In this document: positions 61,001 to 64,000 of the stretch, in pieces | Layout of the letters: each line of letters opens with the position of its first letter | How positions within the stretch are numbered: position 1 is the first letter of the stretch | From: Paracentrotus lividus | Lineage: Eukaryota; Echinodermata; Echinoidea; Camarodonta; Echinidae | Length of the DNA stretch: 64,000 nt | Direction of reading: 5' to 3' | Assembly: GCA_940671915.1 (NCBI GenBank) | Contig: CALNVZ010000174.1 | Span: forward strand, 73,402,054-73,466,053 | Position numbers and translations under genes: made by a program | The notes under the pieces: generated by a model | The model's database searches: none | Told to the model about the DNA's origin: nothing | The model's input: only the letters and a program-made list of their open reading frames with translations

Positions 61001-62198
61001 GGGAAAATGCAGTTCAAGTACTGTATAAAAGAATTCTCAGAGAAGTTATACTGACAAAAATTAATTCTTAAAGAAATGTATTAATGTGATGCTCATGTAT
61101 TTAATTGAACGTATTGGAAAGAGACTGATTACAAACTAAATAATTTCACAAATCATCAAGTTAATGTAGAATATCTTGAGAAAATTGAGATTGAAATATA
61201 AAGTTATTTTGACTCAGTGCTATACATTGAACCTGTAAATAAAATTATTATAACTGTCCAAAAGGAGCAAAGAAAAATTGTATATTATACTAATAGACAG
61301 ATGATTCTATAGCATAGGTACCTTTCACACAATATGAACCAAATTAAAAGGTGGTTCTTGATAATCAGATGGTCTTTCTATACCAGGGGTCTCTAAATGA
61401 ATTTTGATATTATTTCCTTACTATTATATTCATACTTCTTAGTTACATAATAAGTTTACCTCTTGTGGTATAAATGGTTCTTTACAAGCACCTTGGATGG
61501 TTTTGATGAGCCACTCCTTGTCACTTTTCTTACCATATGGAATCTGATCATAAAACAAACAGAAAGAGAAAAGTGTATTACATATCCTGCATAATTATAA
61601 CAATAAAATTCAGATTAAATAATATGTGAAATATCAAGTATATACATGTAATCATAAAATTGTCAACACTTGCTGTGTTTCCCTATTCAAAATCTACTAC
61701 TGCTATCCTCACATACATTCATTTTTTCACAGGAACACAATATATTTTGAAGCATGGCAATGCATTCATGCAATATTTGTATTTAGTGCTTTATTACAAT
61801 CATATGTATTTAATTGGAATAGAGTAAATGATTTCACATATGAGAATATTCAATACTATTAAGAGAATCATTCATTTTGTATTTATTTATTATTTATAAA
61901 TATTCAAATTTATATTGAATCTATATTCAAATTACAATTCCACACTACTACCGTATCTAATTGAATAAGTTTGTTGGAAACTCAAGAAAGAAGGAGAGTA
62001 TTCCATAAGACTCAACCAATACTCACAGTAACCTTACACCATGTTTCATCATCTCTTCCACCACCACTGTGCCTTGAACCATCCTTGAATGGTAAACCTA
62101 GTCTAGACATAGATGATGATGATGAAACCCCTCTTCTCCTATCGTTGTTCTGGGATTTCTTTTGATGGGGTCCTGGTTTACGGCCTCCATAGGGGTTA
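43034..62198 (-). CDS. NXF1: Nuclear RNA export factor 1 (TAP), lacking the 5' exon(s)
   Basis: Exports bulk mRNA through nuclear pores as a dimer with NXT1 (p15). Seventeen in-phase exons, 5' to 3': 62198-62027, 61543-61460, 60979-60875, 59399-59255, 58790-58705, 56875-56768, 56311-56202, 53379-53343, 52819-52695, 52211-52151, 49728-49614, 48846-48731, 48378-48336, 47786-47656, 46229-46072, 43600-43540, 43075-43034 (TGA). They give 565 residues. Domains on that count: basic, Ser/Gly-rich RNA-binding tail (1-57), RRM (about 55-125, [17 protein letters not shown]), leucine-rich repeats (about 165-282, [18 protein letters not shown]), NTF2-like fold (about 300-480, [34 protein letters not shown]) for NXT1 binding, a Pro-rich linker, and a TAP-C/UBA-like end (about 512-565, [20 protein letters not shown]) that binds FG nucleoporins. 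Order and residues follow vertebrate NXF1 (619 aa), so about 55 N-terminal residues are outside. No frameshift is seen. Confidence 0.95.
43917..45792. mobile_element. T2/Kolobok-like TTAA element, 1.9 kb
   Basis: The ends AGGGAAAGTTCACCCTGG and CCAGGGTGAACTTCCCCT are inverted next to TTAA at 43913-43916 and 45793-45796. The TIRs extend about 150 bp (TATGAATATTCAAAGTTTTG, GTGACGTCAC). The TTAAAGG start matches the T2 MITE type described in Xenopus. Inside, a block of about 300 bp holding GTTAATTAA, CTCATAAA and CATACCCAT occurs twice. No transposase. Lies in the NXF1 intron between 43601 and 46071. Confidence 0.7.
46680..47060. other. GC-richer block in an NXF1 intron with CGTTAGATC repeats
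   Basis: 46680-46870 has more CpG than its surroundings (GCGCGAATGCGCTGCATAGC, GGGCGACGCAGTAC). 46986-47048 holds three TAACGTTAGATC-like units, two of them inverted around CCAGATC. No splice-linked open frame was found. A repeat fragment is more likely than a promoter. Confidence 0.35.
47119..47303. repeat. Near-perfect 185-bp hairpin
   Basis: The arms GTGCAAGGGTTCGAATATTA and GCAAGTTGAACCTTGATCTA are mirrored as TAGATCAAGGTTCAACTTGC and TAATATTCGTAACCCTTGCA around a 14-base centre (TCCGCTGTCGCGTC). Outer arms CAATATTCAATG and CATTGAATATTG extend it. A foldback MITE. Confidence 0.75.
47370..47609. mobile_element. Second copy of the CTCTTTGCCTGCCA MITE
   Basis: Inverted relative to 36397-36637 and similar along its whole length (TTATTAAAAATAGTATAACA, CAGTGATTTCCAGAT). 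The TTAA at 47366-47369 is kept; the right flank (GGCAAAGGGGGG) has lost it. Confidence 0.75.
48161..48302. mobile_element. 142-bp MITE with TGGGGAGCGTTTCATGAAA ends
   Basis: The left end TGGGGAGCGTTTCATGAAA is inverted as TTTCATGAAATGCTCCCCA. An inner GTCGGACGTTTTATCCGAC hairpin follows the left end. No clear target duplication. Confidence 0.7.
49205..49440. repeat. Dispersed repeat with GGATAGGATGTTAAATGG core
   Basis: It contains CCCTCGGATAGGATGTTAAA, GCACGTTAAAGAACCCACTG and a tail running into AATAATAATAAATAATAAAC. A related fragment lies at 27851-27980. An (ATA)n tail is consistent with a SINE, but RNA polymerase III boxes were not confirmed. Confidence 0.45.
49739..52063. repeat. About 403-bp intron duplication; second copy split by an insertion
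   Basis: 49741-50143 recurs at 50144-50426 and continues at 51936-52060 with only a few substitutions and small indels. The first copy reads GTAAGAAAAATCAACAAAAT without interruption. In the second, the 1.5 kb element lies between GTAAGAA and AAAAATCAAC. It begins about 10 bases upstream of the acceptor of the NXF1 exon at 49614-49728. Confidence 0.85.
50427..51935 (-). mobile_element. Helentron-like tandem-repeat element (long copy A)
   Basis: On the minus strand it starts ATGCCTCCGCCACCGAAGGT then GGTGCCTGAGGCAT (palindrome), runs through about ten diverged monomers of roughly 145 bp, and ends with a hairpin (CGACCGTGCGCGGACG), GAAGATTCAT and CTAG. Each monomer has GACCTTTGACCTCATGACC, CATATGCACATATGACCCAA, TCAAACGGTTCTTAAGTTAT and CGAGCCATTTTCATGTAC. 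The empty-site comparison shows AA (TT on the coding side of the element) at the junction. Ends, TT target and central tandem repeats fit Helentron-type non-autonomous elements. No Rep/helicase. Confidence 0.7.
52264..56201 (-). other. NXF1 introns with partial duplications
   Basis: Apart from the exons at 52695-52819 and 53343-53379 this is intron. 54771-54910 (ATTGATGGAATAGCTGGCTG then TAGA, TTGATATGACA, CAGGC) recurs at 56537-56680 in the same orientation across the exon at 56202-56311. Open frames such as 53645-53890 and 54903-55214 show no known protein. Confidence 0.5.
54771..54910. repeat. Direct repeat shared with 56537-56680
   Basis: Both copies run from TATTGATGGAATAGCTGGCT through TTATTTTACACTT and GTTGATATGACA to CAGGC. 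They are diverged by many small changes. Origin unknown. Confidence 0.6.
56537..56680. repeat. Direct repeat shared with 54771-54910
   Basis: Second copy, in the next upstream NXF1 intron. An exon lies between the copies, so an exon-spanning duplication is not indicated; a dispersed element is more likely. Confidence 0.6.
57008..58521 (-). mobile_element. Helentron-like tandem-repeat element (long copy B)
   Basis: Same ends, orientation and monomer order as 50427-51935, inserted between GAAGAA and AAAAATG. The hairpin is perfect here (CGACCGCGCACGGTCG on the + strand). The last monomer carries TGACCTTTGACCTTTGACC (58295-58313). The two copies differ mainly by small indels, so they share a recent source. 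Confidence 0.7.
59576..60354. mobile_element. TTAA element with G-run/C-run palindromes, second copy
   Basis: The ends CCCTAACCAGACTGG and CCAGTCTGATTAGGG lie between TTAA at 59572-59575 and 60355-60358. Inside both ends a G run, CCATGATGG and a C run replace the TCAATTTGA core of the 39553 copy. Internal sequence (GACTTGAAAGTAAAAAGTCA, CTAAGATCTCGGCCG) is the inverse of the other copy's. Lies in the NXF1 intron between 59400 and 60874. Confidence 0.75.
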
Positions 62199-64000
62199 CT
62201 GTTGTTGAAGAAAAGAGAATTGTTTCCACTTTATGTGTCAGATGGATAAGTTTACCTTTAGATTTAACTTCAATTTTTTATTATTATTTTTTTTCTGTAT
62301 GAGATTTAGTGAAAAGAAAAACTTATACAGTAAATATCAAAAGAGCATTTGCTCTCACTGCCATTTAATACGAAAATAAGTTTACCTGTGCCATTTTAAC
62401 CAATTAGTGGGGCCACCAATCGTCAGAATATGGGCTTCGTTTGCAATTCATGTTAATGTTTGGCAACATAGCTCTAAATGTGTTCTACTTGACCACACAA
62501 ATCAGAAAATATATGTAGCCAATTTTTTAATTGACCTTTTGTGACCCAAAATGGAGGTCAAAGGTCAGGCTTTATTAATATAAACATAATTTTCTTCAAA
62601 TTGTAGGTAATTTTATAACTAGCAATTAAGTCAATTAAGTCAATTAACATTTTTCAACAGACCAGCCAGTTTTGAGCAATATGCAAATTGGTCTATTTAT
62701 GCATAATTCAATGCATTATAACTGAGTCAAGCTTCACGACAATCAGACATTACATATCCATAGACAATATCAATAGCAACTAATCAAGAATACAACATAT
62801 GTCATACTAGCCTGACATTGCTTGGTTTTGACCTTAGTGTTATTGGGCCGCATTACTTGGAATATTTCATTTAATACTGTTAACATGTTCTACTTGATCC
62901 CATGAACCAGGAAATGTTCGTTTTCACTGACCTATGACCTGTAAATTAGGTGAAAATTCCAAAATATAGTTAGTGTTTGCTATTTCCAGGATTTTTAGCA
63001 GCATGTTATTTGAACTTTGGCCTTATCTTGAGGTCATATGTGTCAATGAAAAAGAATAGTAACATTGATATTCTCATTCATGGGGTCAAGTAGACCCAAG
63101 ACACATACAAAGTTCAAGAAATACGTAACCTTGGGCTAAATTTTTCTGTCTTGACCATAGTCCTGTTTGGCCTTATAGCTTAATCATGTAGATATCCACA
63201 GTTCCCTTTGTTCTACTTGACCCCATGAATCAGAAAATCACCCTTGCTACTTTTTCATTGACACGTATGACCTTCAGATAAGGTCAAAGTTCAAATAACA
63301 TGACCCTAAAAACCTGGAAATACCAGAAACTACTATTTTTGGGGACTTTTCATCATAATTAAAGGTCATAGGTCAATGAAAACAAACATTTCCTGGTTCA
63401 TGGTGTAGAACACGTTAACAGTGATAAATGGAATATTCCAAGTAATGCTACCCAAACACTAAGGTCAAAACCAAACTCTTTGGTCAAAACCTCTTTCTTT
63501 AATTGTGGCCTTTAACCTATTCGATGTATAAGCTATGTTGGTAACTAACATGAATATGTTTCACTTGATGCAACCAACCATAAAATATATGTCTTCATAT
63601 TTTTAGTTGACACAATCGACCTAGAAATAAGGTCAAAGTTCACAGAAAATGAGGTTTTTTGCTAAAATGATGCCTTTTCCAGACTTGTTAATCATCATAT
63701 AAATTGACCTTTGCCCTAATTTCAAGGTCATAAGGGTCACCAGAATGTGGCAGCAGTGTCAGGCTAGTACGACCTATGTTGTATTCTTGATTAGTTGCTA
63801 TTGATATTGTCTATGGATATGGCCACATTCAAACGTGAGTGACACGACAATTGGACTGATAGAAGGGCGCATATCTTCGCACTTGTCGGTTATGAATGGT
63901 CATGACTACCATTTAATGTATAATGTAGGAGTGGCATGTGTCATTACCAGTTGGATTTTAATTTTACAATTGGTCCTGGAAATTATGATTAAACATAAAA
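62199..64000 (-). other. NXF1 5' intron, exon(s) upstream outside window
   Basis: The exon at 62027-62198 starts in mid-codon after an acceptor (CTTCAACAACAG), so at least one coding exon lies beyond 64000. The intron is occupied mostly by the inverted repeat at 62724-63870. Confidence 0.7.
62724..63870. repeat. Long imperfect inverted repeat, 1.15 kb
   Basis: The left arm blocks at 62750-62823 (CCATAGACAATATCAATAGC), 62824-62960 (TTTTGACCTTAGTG, CATGAACCAGGAAATGTT) and 63008-63092 (TTTGAACTTTGG, CATGGGGTCAAGTAG) reappear inverted in reverse order at 63211-63300, 63361-63490 and 63756-63830. The right arm has about 270 extra bases (63485-63755). The centre is near 63150. Transcription would give a long hairpin RNA. 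Confidence 0.7.

Noticed and set aside
1-64000. tRNA, rRNA, retroviral or LTR elements
   Set aside because: No cloverleaf with conserved arms, no rRNA segments, and no reverse transcriptase, integrase or capsid-like translation were recognised.

Overview
The window is animal nuclear DNA. It is AT-rich, has spliced genes with GT-AG introns, and is packed with short inverted-repeat elements. The repeat content (TTAA-flanked MITEs, GCATGCCTCCG/CACCTTCGGTG elements, CGTTAGATC blocks) and the protein sequences suggest a marine deuterostome, most likely a sea urchin. That assignment is inference. Two 24-25 N gaps and several noisy local duplications show a patched draft assembly.

Two host genes are clear and lie tail to tail. 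On the + strand, adenylosuccinate synthetase (ADSS) is read in 11 in-phase exons from 4251 to 28789; its first exon, with the N-terminal P-loop, lies before the window. On the - strand, the mRNA export receptor NXF1 is read in 17 exons from 62198 down to 43034; its 5' exon(s) lie beyond 64000. About 14.2 kb of intergenic and 3' UTR sequence separates the stop codons. The genes act in purine (AMP) synthesis and in nuclear mRNA export; nothing in the sequence links them functionally.

Layout: 1-1436 is a Helitron-like tail, a fragment of a foldback MITE and an element made of iterated CCGCAGACT motifs. 4251-15872 holds ADSS exons with small TIR elements in the introns, including one with iterated GGGGCCATAATTACCCC motifs. 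15873-27099 is one ADSS intron filled by a 10.3 kb DNA transposon with long TIRs and a broken minus-strand transposase of the XPG/PIN-nuclease type (Academ-like). 27100-28789 is the ADSS 3' end. 30884-32552 is an element with an 8-bp target duplication. 33365-35463 is a MITE carrying an element with nine TGTCCGTCCGTGACA-type motifs. 36.4-42 kb holds further MITEs. 43-62.2 kb is NXF1, whose introns hold a T2/Kolobok-like element, two 1.5 kb Helentron-like tandem-repeat elements, TTAA elements with G-run palindromes, and a duplicated intron segment showing an empty and a filled insertion site. 62.7-63.9 kb is a long imperfect inverted repeat.

The most unusual signal is a set of non-coding elements in which one palindrome-like motif occurs at or near both ends and again many times inside, in both orientations. 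Two of these, with unrelated motifs, sit at the same position within copies of the same host MITE.
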